NCBI GenBank assembly: GCA_900553315.1
Contig: USCW01000004.1
Location: 1 to 35,438 of the forward strand
Direction: 5' to 3'
From: an uncultured Eubacteriales bacterium
GTDB taxonomy: Bacteria > Bacillota > Clostridia > Christensenellales > Aristaeellaceae
DNA: 35,438 bases
In this document: positions 1 to 8,006 of the stretch, piece by piece
Layout: each line of letters begins with the position of its first letter
Numbering within the stretch: position 1 is the first letter of the stretch
Program-made: the position numbers and the translations under genes
Notes under the pieces: model-generated
What the model saw: only the letters and a program-made list of their open reading frames with translations
The model's database searches: none
Told to the model about the DNA's origin: nothing

Positions 1-46
1 CCTACGCGATTCTTCTACCCGCATAGGAGGTGGGTGGATTAACTAA

Positions 47-1549
47 ATGACATTGGCCTATCGGGGCAGGCATTTCCTCTATGTGGTATGGGTGTCGGGC
101 GATATTGTGATCATGACCGTGGTGCAGCAGGCGCTGTATGCGCTGATAGTGCTGGCGGTGTTCATCATGGTCATCGTCATCAGCTTCCGCATGATTGCGC
201 GGCAGATGAACCGTCCCATCGCCGAATTGCAGGCTACCCTTGAACGTCAATTGCAGGAACAGTCGATCCCAACCGACACGGCCAGGGAAGCCACCAACGT
301 CCTGACTCAGGTATCGGAGCAATGGCATGCCAGCGATGGGCAGGAAACCATCCAGCAGATGGATCTTCAGCTCTATGAAGCCGTCACTTCCAACAAGCTG
401 ACCGAAAGTATGCTGGTTCATCTGGCATCCTTCGATCATTATGTGTTCCTACTTTGCGATATTGACGAGCCGCATCAGCACATTGTCGAGGCGCGTAAGC
501 TGTCGCCCTTTCTGGATTATCTGCTGCGCTATTCTCTCCGAGGTATTCTGGGGGAGGGGGAAAGCTCCTACACAGTGCGGATCAATGAGTGGTCCATTGC
601 CGCCGCCGTCAGTTTCCAGAACAGCCCCTCCGAACAGGCGCGTCAGGCACTGATGGACAAATCGTCAGCCCTTATGCAGGCTTTCACCACCTGCACGCTC
701 AGCTTTTCCTGCTCCTCCGTCTTTTCCGGACGGGAGCATGTGGCCGAGGCGCTGAACGAGGCCAAGCGCGCGATCCGCTGGAAGCTGGTGCGCGGCGTCG
801 GGTGCACCATCCTTTATACGCCCGGAATGGGCGTGTCAAGATCCTTTACGTTCCCGCAGGCAAAGATCCAGAGCATTGTCTCGTCGATTGACCGGGGAGA
901 AAACGCGATTCATGAACGCCTGAGGGAGCTGCTTGCAAAGCTGCTGGAGAGCGACGCAGGTATGGACGACCTGGAGTTCGCCGTGTCCCAGCTCTTAGGC
1001 GTGCTGATCCAGACGGCCTTTCGCAAGGGCGTGCAGTTCAACGCCTTGTTTGACGAACCGGAGCATTCCCCGTTCCGTTATCTGAGCAGCTTTGACACCT
1101 TGGAGCACATGCTGACATGGCTGGAGGGCAAATTTGTTCAGCTTTCCAGGCAGTTGGCTAAGGCGCACAAGGGCGGCAGCGGCTATACGAACAAGTTTAT
1201 CCGCTACATCGGCGATCACTATGCCGAGTCTCTTACGCCCGAGGATGTGGCAAGCGCGCTGGGAATCAGCTATTCCTATCTCAGAAAGATCATATCGACG
1301 GAGATGGGAACAACCTTTTCAGCCTATCTGCTCGGCATCCGCCTTGAAAAGATGAAGGAATTGCTGGTGAATACGACCATCTCCCAGCGGGATATTGCCG
1401 AGCAGGTCGGCATTGGCAGCGAGCAGACCATGTATCGTCTGTTCAAACAGTATATGGGATGCTCCCCCGGCGAGTATCGGAAGCATCCCTCCGCAGACAG
1501 TACCATAGCCGCCGAGACGGCGGATGAATATCATGAAAGCGAGGAATAA
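47..1549 (+). CDS. AraC-family membrane regulator, C-terminal half (5' part missing or split)
   Basis: This is the back half of a membrane-anchored AraC/XylS-type transcription regulator of the kind that controls sugar-uptake loci in Clostridia and Paenibacillus. A membrane segment lies at about residues 28-50, followed by a cytoplasmic linker region and two helix-turn-helix motifs in the last ~100 residues (DVASALGISYSYLRKI, then DIAEQVGIGSEQTMYRLFKQ). The complete relative at 5628 has about 280 extra N-terminal residues (first membrane helix plus extracellular sensor) that are absent here. An in-frame TAA at 44-46 lies directly before the ATG, and AGGAGG at 25-30 is 16 nt upstream, which is a long spacing. 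So this is either a separately started fragment or a regulator split by a nonsense codon near the window edge. It lies 4 nt upstream of the next gene and probably regulates it. The family is clear; the start is uncertain. Confidence 0.75.
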   Translation: MTLAYRGRHFLYVVWVSGDIVIMTVVQQALYALIVLAVFIMVIVISFRMIARQMNRPIAELQATLERQLQEQSIPTDTAREATNVLTQVSEQWHASDGQETIQQMDLQLYEAVTSNKLTESMLVHLASFDHYVFLLCDIDEPHQHIVEARKLSPFLDYLLRYSLRGILGEGESSYTVRINEWSIAAAVSFQNSPSEQARQALMDKSSALMQAFTTCTLSFSCSSVFSGREHVAEALNEAKRAIRWKLVRGVGCTILYTPGMGVSRSFTFPQAKIQSIVSSIDRGENAIHERLRELLAKLLESDAGMDDLEFAVSQLLGVLIQTAFRKGVQFNALFDEPEHSPFRYLSSFDTLEHMLTWLEGKFVQLSRQLAKAHKGGSGYTNKFIRYIGDHYAESLTPEDVASALGISYSYLRKIISTEMGTTFSAYLLGIRLEKMKELLVNTTISQRDIAEQVGIGSEQTMYRLFKQYMGCSPGEYRKHPSADSTIAAETADEYHESEE

Positions 1550-1553
1550 TCAC

Positions 1554-3497
1554 ATGGACAACCTGAAGTATCTGGAACATGTCGTGGAGCTTGGAAAGGT
1601 CCAGGCTGCAACCACGCCCGAGGAAATGTCCGGCGCGTTTGGCGCGTTCAACGGCTTCCTGGGCCTGTATTACGATCTGGCGAAGATGGAGCTGCAAAAG
1701 GCCGGGATCGACACGCCGCCTATTCGAAACTTCGCCATTGACAAGGCGCTTGCGCGCATCGACGCCCGCCTGGACTGCGCTGATTTCACCATCCCCGCGC
1801 TGATCCGTATGCTGCGCGAGCATCGCGGAACGCGCCTGAATGAGGAGCAGGCACAGAAGATTGAACAGAGTCTGATTCATTTCAAGTATTGGCTGGACGA
1901 GCCCGGCGATGTGCACGCCTGCTTCTTCACCGAGAATCATCAAATCCTGTATCACAGCGCCGAATATCTGGTGGGGCAGATGTATCCTGACGTGGTGTTC
2001 CCCAACAATGGCATGACCGGCGCTGAGCATCACGCCCATGCCACCGCCTTCCTGCGCCGCTGGCTGAACTGGCGTGAGCGCTTCGGCTTCAGCGAATGGC
2101 TGACTCAGGGATACTACATGGAGGACATGCTGGGTCTGGTCAACCTGATGATCTATGCCGACGAGGCGGATATCCGCACCCGCTGCCGCATGCTGATTGA
2201 CATGCTGGTGTTTGACCTGGCGGTCAATCATTTTGAAGGGCACTTGCCCACCACCCATGGCCGCGTCTATACCCGCTTTATCATCGAGCCCGACTATGAG
2301 GATTGCTCCGCCGTGATGGCGCTGCTGTTTGATAAGGGATACGCCGGCACCATGAGCAACTGCGCCGTGATGTTGGCTGCCAACGGCTATGTTTGTCCCA
2401 AGGCTATCCTGGCGGCAGCAGCGGCTCCCACGGGAATCCAAACCAACCGCGAGCGCATGAGCATCGACGTGGCGGACGCCAAGTATTATGGCGTGGATCC
2501 CGCCGACTTTGACAACATCATGTTCTTCTGGGGCCAGCAGACATACTCCGACCGCCTGACCATTGAGAACTCGCTGAAGGTGTTCCCCACATGGAACTGG
2601 ATGACTAACCGTGTCCGCGCCTACTATGAGCGCTACAAGCTGCATGATGAGGCTGGTGTGCCCTGCGTGGATGCGCCCGACTTCACAGCCATGACACAGG
2701 TGGACATCTACACACGCCGTACGCCGGACTATATCCTCAGCTGCGCGCAGGATTTCCGCAAGGGCCGCATGGGCTATCAGCAGCATCCCTGGACGGCCTC
2801 CCTGGGCGGCAAGGCAGTCATCTTTACAACCAATCCCGCTTCCACCGAGTATTCCAACCGTCCCAACTGCTGGGCCGGCAACCTGACCCTGCCCCGCGCC
2901 GTGCAGCATGAAAACGTGCTGCTGTGTCTGTACCGCGTTGAACCCGACTTTGTGGATTACCTCTATTCCCACCTCTACTTCCCCAGGCATGAGATGGACG
3001 AGGTGGTGGAGAAGGAGGGCTGGATCTTTGGCCGCAAAGGCGATGGGTATGCGGCGGTGTATTCGCTGCTGCCCGGCTACTGGGAAAAGAAGGATCCCGC
3101 CATGTTCAAAGAGCTGTACGCCGAAAGCTGGCAGGAGAAATATGACCGTGCCGACGATTATGAGTACATCGCGCAGGGTCACGCAAACGTGTGGGTCATT
3201 GAAATGGGCTCCAAGGCTGAAAACGGCAGCTTTGAGGCGTTCATGGACGGCTTTGCCGGGAAAAAGGTGTGCGGCGACACGCACAACCTGATCTACCAGT
3301 CTCCCTCTCAGGGTGAGATCACCTTCGGCTGGAACAGGCCCCTGACCGTAGGGGGAGAAACCATCTGCATCCATGGCTACAAGCGCTATGATAACGAGTT
3401 TGCTCAGACGGAATTTGACGCGGGCGCAATCGAGATCAATGCCGGCGGTCATCAGACGATTCTTGACTTTGAAAAGGCCGAGCGCACGGATATTTAA
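1554..3497 (+). CDS. Uncharacterised cytoplasmic enzyme, probable alpha/alpha-toroid lyase-like protein
   Basis: This 647-residue protein has no signal peptide and I do not recognise a named family. The first ~350 residues are helix-rich with many aromatic residues and His, for example the stretches around YHSAEYLVGQMYP, GAEHHAHA and NHFEGHLPTTHGR. The last ~230 look beta-rich (around WTASLGGKAVIFTTNPAS and HLYFPRHEMDEVV). That two-part build resembles heparinase/alginate-lyase-like enzymes with an alpha/alpha toroid and a beta-sandwich, but this is inference and no catalytic residue can be named. The start at 1554 is chosen because GAGGA at 1541-1545 is 8 nt upstream; a longer reading from 1524 would overlap the preceding gene. 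It is 4 nt from the AraC-type regulator, so the two are probably coupled. Its TAA stop lies at the very edge of a fold-back repeat. A role in intracellular breakdown of an acidic oligosaccharide is a guess. Confidence 0.7.
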   Translation: MDNLKYLEHVVELGKVQAATTPEEMSGAFGAFNGFLGLYYDLAKMELQKAGIDTPPIRNFAIDKALARIDARLDCADFTIPALIRMLREHRGTRLNEEQAQKIEQSLIHFKYWLDEPGDVHACFFTENHQILYHSAEYLVGQMYPDVVFPNNGMTGAEHHAHATAFLRRWLNWRERFGFSEWLTQGYYMEDMLGLVNLMIYADEADIRTRCRMLIDMLVFDLAVNHFEGHLPTTHGRVYTRFIIEPDYEDCSAVMALLFDKGYAGTMSNCAVMLAANGYVCPKAILAAAAAPTGIQTNRERMSIDVADAKYYGVDPADFDNIMFFWGQQTYSDRLTIENSLKVFPTWNWMTNRVRAYYERYKLHDEAGVPCVDAPDFTAMTQVDIYTRRTPDYILSCAQDFRKGRMGYQQHPWTASLGGKAVIFTTNPASTEYSNRPNCWAGNLTLPRAVQHENVLLCLYRVEPDFVDYLYSHLYFPRHEMDEVVEKEGWIFGRKGDGYAAVYSLLPGYWEKKDPAMFKELYAESWQEKYDRADDYEYIAQGHANVWVIEMGSKAENGSFEAFMDGFAGKKVCGDTHNLIYQSPSQGEITFGWNRPLTVGGETICIHGYKRYDNEFAQTEFDAGAIEINAGGHQTILDFEKAERTDI

Positions 3498-3657
3498 GGC
3501 ACTACCGCACAATTCGTCGGCAGCGATGGCGATGCCTTTTCTGCCATCTGCTTCTTGCAGAAATCTCGATTTACCTCCAGTAAACCTTCGATTTCTGCAA
3601 TCGCATCTGACAAAAAATGCATTCGCCATCGCACCAACTCATTTGTGCGGTATTGCC
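3498..3657. repeat. 160-bp fold-back (MITE-like) repeat, copy 1
   Basis: The element is a long imperfect palindrome. The left arm starts GGCACTACCGCACAA and the right arm ends TTGTGCGGTATTGCC. Inner blocks GCGATGGCGA, TTGCAGAAATC and TTTAC recur in the same order in both arms, folding around a few central bases near 3575. It is flanked by TTAA on both sides, which could be a target duplication. It begins at the base after the stop codon of the upstream gene. The right arm recurs at 35388-35438. No credible protein is encoded in it. Confidence 0.8.
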
Positions 3658-3679
3658 TTAAGGGACAAGTATAAAAGGC

Positions 3680-3723
3680 AAAAGCCTCCTGCAGTAGCAC
3701 AAGCGCTGCCGCAGGAGGCTTTT
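3680..3723. terminator. Bidirectional intrinsic terminator
   Basis: A perfect 13-bp stem (AAAAGCCTCCTGC at 3680-3692, GCAGGAGGCTTTT at 3711-3723) has A and T runs at its ends. It sits between two convergent genes, so it can end transcripts from both sides. Confidence 0.85.
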
Positions 3724-3749
3724 CTCATACCCGCCTATTTATCATAGCT

Positions 3750-4553
3750 TTACCAGTTTCCCGTTTCAAGGAATTTCATTATGTCGCCCTGTAAAATCTC
3801 ATCGTGCTTGCCACGAATCTCCACAGGCAGAGACGGTGTATATCCCGTCGGCCATTGCAGGTTTTCCGGCTGCGCATATACGCCAAAAGGCTTGAGGTTA
3901 CGGATAGCATCTACATAATCATGAATGCTGCTCAATGGATGGTCAAAGATCACGCCCGCAAGTGGTTCCTTCTCCATGGTTGCCGCGCAATGATTATCCG
4001 AACCGCCTGTCATCGGCAGCCCCAGACGCTGTGCGTAGCGCGTAGCCAATCCATTCCACGGTACAGCATTTCCTGCATTGACCGCCTCGACCGCATCCAC
4101 ACAGCCCGTAGAAAGATGAATCGTCTGAATGTAGCTCCGCTCCCGGAAGGGATGCGCTTGCACCACACAGCCGCCCGCAGCTCGCACCTGCTCATACTGC
4201 TCCAAGCGCGTCCAACGCTCCATTTCCGGATGCGAGATCAACCAAGCTTCATCCAAGCCATAGATCAGATATTCATCGCCGTCCTGATTCTCCTCCCAGC
4301 CAAAGAACACCGGAAAATTACGCTTTGCGCCTTCCTCCCGTGCATCCTCATAGCCCTGACAAAACAGGTGAATACGCTCTGCCCATGGCAAACTGCGGTC
4401 AATGCCACAATTTCCCCGGAAGAAATGATCGGTAATGATGATTCCAGCGTAACCGGCATCCATATATTTCGGAATATACTCCCGCCCCAGCGACCGTCCG
4501 CACGCGCTGGCCTGAGAAGTATGCATATGCGTCTCATAAATGTAGGAAGCCAT
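3750..4553 (-). CDS. PHP-domain metal-dependent phosphoesterase
   Basis: This 267-residue cytoplasmic protein belongs to the PHP (polymerase and histidinol phosphatase) superfamily, whose members use two or three metal ions to hydrolyse phosphate esters. Visible ligand motifs in order are HxH (H9, H11), DH (D42-H43), a Glu in GWEEN (87-88), E156, H134 in QAHPF, and DxH (D186, H188) in GGSDNH. This is an essentially complete metal site. The start is supported by AAGGAG 9 nt upstream. The gene is divergent from the GntR-type regulator at 4759, which may control it. A minus-strand promoter, TTGCAA-17-TACAAT, lies at 4597-4625. The substrate is unknown; relatives act on nucleotides, histidinol phosphate or sugar phosphates, and the setting suggests a sugar phosphate. 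Confidence 0.85.
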   Translation of the reverse strand: MASYIYETHMHTSQASACGRSLGREYIPKYMDAGYAGIIITDHFFRGNCGIDRSLPWAERIHLFCQGYEDAREEGAKRNFPVFFGWEENQDGDEYLIYGLDEAWLISHPEMERWTRLEQYEQVRAAGGCVVQAHPFRERSYIQTIHLSTGCVDAVEAVNAGNAVPWNGLATRYAQRLGLPMTGGSDNHCAATMEKEPLAGVIFDHPLSSIHDYVDAIRNLKPFGVYAQPENLQWPTGYTPSLPVEIRGKHDEILQGDIMKFLETGNW

Positions 4554-4596
4554 GACAAAACGCTCCTTTCAACTTTAGAGAAGTTTAACCGCGCTC

Positions 4597-4625
4597 ATTG
4601 TAACACAGGTCACGGCTCTTTGCAA
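4597..4625 (-). promoter_or_regulatory. Promoter for the PHP gene
   Basis: On the minus strand, TTGCAA (4620-4625) and TACAAT (4597-4602) are 17 nt apart, about 45 nt before the PHP start codon. Confidence 0.6.
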
Positions 4626-4676
4626 GGCACAGCCGCCTTTATTGGTCATTATATAAAACCTTTTTCCATCTTGCAT

Positions 4677-4705
4677 TTGACAAAAAGCCTTTTTCTTCCT
4701 ATACT
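4677..4705 (+). promoter_or_regulatory. Promoter for the GntR-type regulator
   Basis: A consensus TTGACA (4677-4682) and TATACT (4700-4705) are separated by 17 nt, directly upstream of a candidate operator and the regulator gene. Confidence 0.75.
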
Positions 4706-4714
4706 AAATGCATG

Positions 4715-4737
4715 ATTGGTCTGATTCAGGAACCAAT
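4715..4737. promoter_or_regulatory. Candidate operator (nested inverted repeat)
   Basis: ATTGGT (4715-4720) and ACCAAT (4732-4737) are inverted around an inner palindrome CTGATTCAG. The site begins 10 nt after the -10 box, a repressor-like position. The half-site ATTGGTC also occurs at 4641-4647 and, inverted, at 5525-5531. Autoregulation by the adjacent GntR protein is inference. Confidence 0.4.
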
Positions 4738-4758
4738 AGACCGACAGGAGGCGTGCGT

Positions 4759-5478
4759 ATGACTGATGATTTACTTTCTCCGAAATCGGTAACGCGTGAT
4801 CTGCTGAGTATCAAAGCCACTGAAGCTGTATGCCGTCTAATTACCAGTCAGGAGCTCAAGCCGGGCGATCGCATTCCATCAGAGCGTGAGCTTTCTGAAC
4901 AGCTACAGATAGGGCGTAATACCCTGCGTGCGGCGCTGGCTATTCTGGAAAAGGAAGGCATTATCACACGCCAGTTGGGCAAAGGGACCTTCCTCTGTAA
5001 AAGCATCTTTCCAGAACAGTTGGATGTGAAGCTCTGCCGCATCAATTATCAAGAGCTTTTAGAGATCAAGATCTGGTTGGATGAATTGGCAATCCGCCGC
5101 GCATCCCGTTATGCCTCTGCGGAACAGCGGGAGAGCCTTTATGCCACAGCGCAGCAGTTGCAAGCCAGTTTGAATGAAACTGGGTACTCCAAGGAAGCGG
5201 ATCGCGCTTTTCATTTACAACTGCTTGATTGCAGTGGAAGTGACATGCTGCGCCAACTGACGCTTTCCATGGTTGACACGCTGAACGGCTACGCAGGGAT
5301 GCTTCCCAATGCCGACACATGTTGGCGAGCGACTATCCCCTATCATCTGGACATTGCGCAGGCGTTAAAAGACGGCAACCTTTCTTTCGCATTGGCTGCG
5401 CTGCAATATATTTATCATCACGATCTGCTGGCCATGAAGGATATGCAGCGTCCGGAAGCAGAAATCCAAAAAAACTGA
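4759..5478 (+). CDS. GntR-family (FCD/FadR subfamily) transcription regulator
   Basis: This 239-residue cytoplasmic DNA-binding protein has an N-terminal winged helix (about residues 15-80) with the classic GntR signature: LKPGDRIPSERELSEQLQIG, then TLRAALAILEKEGIITRQLGKGTFL. A C-terminal all-helical ligand-binding domain follows, of FCD type (ELLEIKIWLDELAIRRASRYAS, then DRAFHLQLLDCSG with a D..H metal-ligand pattern). Such regulators usually sense small carboxylic acids or sugar acids. The start at 4759 is chosen over an earlier ATG at 4708 because AGGAGG lies 7 nt upstream and the earlier ATG is only a few bases from the -10 box. It is divergent from the PHP gene and upstream of the AraC/ABC transport unit, either or both of which it may control. 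Confidence 0.88.
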   Translation: MTDDLLSPKSVTRDLLSIKATEAVCRLITSQELKPGDRIPSERELSEQLQIGRNTLRAALAILEKEGIITRQLGKGTFLCKSIFPEQLDVKLCRINYQELLEIKIWLDELAIRRASRYASAEQRESLYATAQQLQASLNETGYSKEADRAFHLQLLDCSGSDMLRQLTLSMVDTLNGYAGMLPNADTCWRATIPYHLDIAQALKDGNLSFALAALQYIYHHDLLAMKDMQRPEAEIQKN

Positions 5479-5522
5479 CTCCCTCATTCTGCAGGCGGGT
5501 TGCGACATGACCTTTTTCTGCA

Positions 5523-5551
5523 TTGACCAATCCCCTGCCTTTTCCTATAAT
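5523..5551 (+). promoter_or_regulatory. Promoter for the AraC regulator, overlapping a GntR-like half-site
   Basis: TTGACC (5523-5528) and TATAAT (5546-5551) are 17 nt apart. The -35 region sits inside ATTGACCAAT, which contains the inverted half-site GACCAAT seen near the GntR gene, so occupancy there could block RNA polymerase. Confidence 0.65.
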
Positions 5552-5627
5552 AAGATACATGCTCGGGTGCAGCTTGCTGATGCCCGAACATTTTCTATGT
5601 AGGCATTACGAAAGGAGACGAACAGCG

Positions 5628-7910
5628 ATGGCAAGTTCAAGAAAAGGATTTTCTGCACGTCTGCCCGGGCGCAGCGTGCGCGTTCAACTGACGGTGCTGT
5701 TGCTGTCGTTTACCCTGATCGCTACCAGTTTGACGGGCATGCTTATTTACCGCCATACCTCCCGCCAGCTCATTGCCGACGCTTGGCAGCAGCATGAAAC
5801 GCTGCTGAAAGCTGCTTGCTCTTCCATCAATCAGCAGTTGGAGCAGCTTCGCTCCTTTTCTTGGCAGTTGAGCAATGACAACTCGGTGCAGATGTTGATC
5901 GCGCTACACAAGCAAGATGCCTCCAGTATTTTAGAAAAGCAAAAGCTGATTGCCCGTTTGCTGCAAATGCAGGCCTTCAGCAATACCATTTGCGATATTG
6001 GCATTTACTTGAACAATCTCGACCAGATCGTAACCTCCAAGAGCAGCAGCAACTCCGAAGATTTCTACGAATACATGGAGCACATCACCCTGCGAACCAT
6101 GCAAGCAGAATTGCAGCGTACATCCTCATCCAAGCTGTGCATGTTCGTAGGGGTGGATTCCGTACGCCGGATCATGAGCTCGGAAAAGGTGCTTGTGTTT
6201 ATGTCCGCCCTGCCCATCAATGCCCCTGCGGGAAAAGATTTTGCGTTTTTTCATTTGCAGGGCAGTAAAGTGGCTTCCTTTCTGACTGAAAGCCAAAGCA
6301 GCTTCATGCTGCTGGCCGATAATGAAGGAAACGCCTTATTGGGCGTAACGAATGACCTGACCGGTGCATTATGCAAAACCTATATGGAGAATCATGCCAG
6401 CACCATCCGCTATAACGGGCAGGAATACGGTGTACTGGCCATGGAAACCGATGCGCAGGGACTTTACTGTATGGCCATTATGCCCTTTACGCAAATGTTC
6501 GCACAGGCCACGGAAATTCGCAGTCTGACCATGCTGATTATGGGTGTTTGTATGTTGACCGGTCTGCTGGCCGCTACGTTCTTCAGCAAGCGCATGTATG
6601 CGCCGCTCGAGAATCTGCTGCAAAGCATTCGGCAAATGGGGCATGCGCTTCCCCATGCAGAAAAAGCAGATGAGTATAAGCTGCTGGACGATGCGATTCA
6701 TCTGATTTCCGAAGAGAACCATACGTTGAGCCTCTCCAATCAAGAGGTGAATCGGCTGCTGAAAAACAATCTGTTGGGTGAATGGATGGAGGGGCGCTTA
6801 AAGCGCAATGCCGTAGAATCACTTCAACAAGCGCAAATCACACTGCCCTATGACCGCGTACAAGCCGCCGTAATTGAACTGAGTATACGTGACGCAGAGC
6901 GGCTTCGGGAAGCAATAGGGCAAAATCTGGCAGATTGGGTGGAGGAGCAACAGCACACAACCGATTACGGCGCATTGACGGTTTGGTGCGCGCAGCGTCT
7001 GGATGGCAGTCTGCTGATTACCTTCAACATTGCCGCCGATCATCCCAACCCCGAATGGATTTACCGTTATCTCGAGGATTGCCATGCACGCTTCTCCCAA
7101 CTGGTTTCCTGCCAGATCGGCGTTGGCCGCTCCTATCACTTGGAGCATATTTCTGATTCGCTGGTAGAGGCTATGCTGGCTCTGCGCAATGGCGAGCAGC
7201 TGGGTGAGCGAAACATTTATTATGCCGAGGAGATTTCCATGGAGCCCGACACCGAATACAGCTTGGCAGCCGAGCTGCGCTTGACCAATCTGGTGTTAGG
7301 CGGACAGCGGGACGAGGTTGCGGCATTCCTTCGCACCTTGGGTCAGTCCGAAAACGGCAGCTATGTGCTTCGTGGAAAGCTGGTACAGGCGCTCCTGTTT
7401 ACTGCACGCCGCATTGCATGGCAAGCGGGCGTAAGCGACAGCTTTGCACAACAGGTAGAAGCCGCACAGGCACAGTTGAATGAAGCCCCATTAAGCGCAC
7501 GGGCCATGGAGCAGTTGCAAACTATTTACAGCGCGTTGATGGATCAACTGAAGGTCAACGCCTCTACACAGGAAGAAAAACTCTACGCCCGGTTGATGGC
7601 CTATGTGCAGCAGGAGTATGTACACAATATTTCTTTGGACACCGCCAGCGAGGCATTATCTTTATCCCCCAGCTATATCGGCTTGATTTTCCGAAAGGTC
7701 GGAAGCACAAGCTTCCTGAAAGCGCTCAACGATATACGCGTGTCAAAGGCAAAAGAGCTTTTGCAGAACACAGAGCTTACCATCCATGAAATTGGCGAAA
7801 GCGTAGGCGTGGAAAATCAGAATACCTTCATCCGTATGTTCAAAAAAGCCGAAGGAATCACACCGGGACAGTATCGTATGGCGATTTTGCACACGGAAGA
7901 GCAGAATTGA
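5628..7910 (+). CDS. Membrane-anchored AraC-family regulator of the adjacent ABC importer
   Basis: This 760-residue one-component sensor-regulator has a first membrane helix at about residues 19-41 and an extracellular sensing region at about 42-298. A second helix lies at 299-319, followed by a cytoplasmic linker. The C-terminal AraC-type DNA-binding domain covers the last ~100 residues, with two helix-turn-helix units (DTASEALSLSPSYIGLIFRK and EIGESVGVENQNTFIRMFKK). Members of this type sense an extracellular sugar, or the loaded solute-binding protein, and activate neighbouring LplABC/YtcP-type importers. The start at 5628 has AAAGGAG about 10 nt upstream; the longer frame from 5523 runs through the promoter and is rejected. 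The importer genes follow 96 nt downstream on the same strand, which supports a role as their activator. Confidence 0.88.
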   Translation: MASSRKGFSARLPGRSVRVQLTVLLLSFTLIATSLTGMLIYRHTSRQLIADAWQQHETLLKAACSSINQQLEQLRSFSWQLSNDNSVQMLIALHKQDASSILEKQKLIARLLQMQAFSNTICDIGIYLNNLDQIVTSKSSSNSEDFYEYMEHITLRTMQAELQRTSSSKLCMFVGVDSVRRIMSSEKVLVFMSALPINAPAGKDFAFFHLQGSKVASFLTESQSSFMLLADNEGNALLGVTNDLTGALCKTYMENHASTIRYNGQEYGVLAMETDAQGLYCMAIMPFTQMFAQATEIRSLTMLIMGVCMLTGLLAATFFSKRMYAPLENLLQSIRQMGHALPHAEKADEYKLLDDAIHLISEENHTLSLSNQEVNRLLKNNLLGEWMEGRLKRNAVESLQQAQITLPYDRVQAAVIELSIRDAERLREAIGQNLADWVEEQQHTTDYGALTVWCAQRLDGSLLITFNIAADHPNPEWIYRYLEDCHARFSQLVSCQIGVGRSYHLEHISDSLVEAMLALRNGEQLGERNIYYAEEISMEPDTEYSLAAELRLTNLVLGGQRDEVAAFLRTLGQSENGSYVLRGKLVQALLFTARRIAWQAGVSDSFAQQVEAAQAQLNEAPLSARAMEQLQTIYSALMDQLKVNASTQEEKLYARLMAYVQQEYVHNISLDTASEALSLSPSYIGLIFRKVGSTSFLKALNDIRVSKAKELLQNTELTIHEIGESVGVENQNTFIRMFKKAEGITPGQYRMAILHTEEQN

Positions 7911-8006
7911 TGATGCTCGAAAAGTGTATTTGTCGATTATCTTCCCGGTTTCTGCGATGACAGAACGGCCTCTGACATGCTATGCTTCTGCGTGGAGGTG
8001 AGCCGC

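Noticed and set aside
1443..3629. 728-codon open frame on the minus strand opposite the toroid enzyme
   Set aside because: No start site or recognisable domain. The plus-strand gene has a good ribosome binding site and coupling to its neighbour, so this frame is treated as a shadow, though the plus-strand family is itself unnamed.
3494..3700. 68-codon minus-strand frame inside the fold-back repeat
   Set aside because: It is produced by the repeat itself and runs into the terminator; no ribosome binding site is seen.
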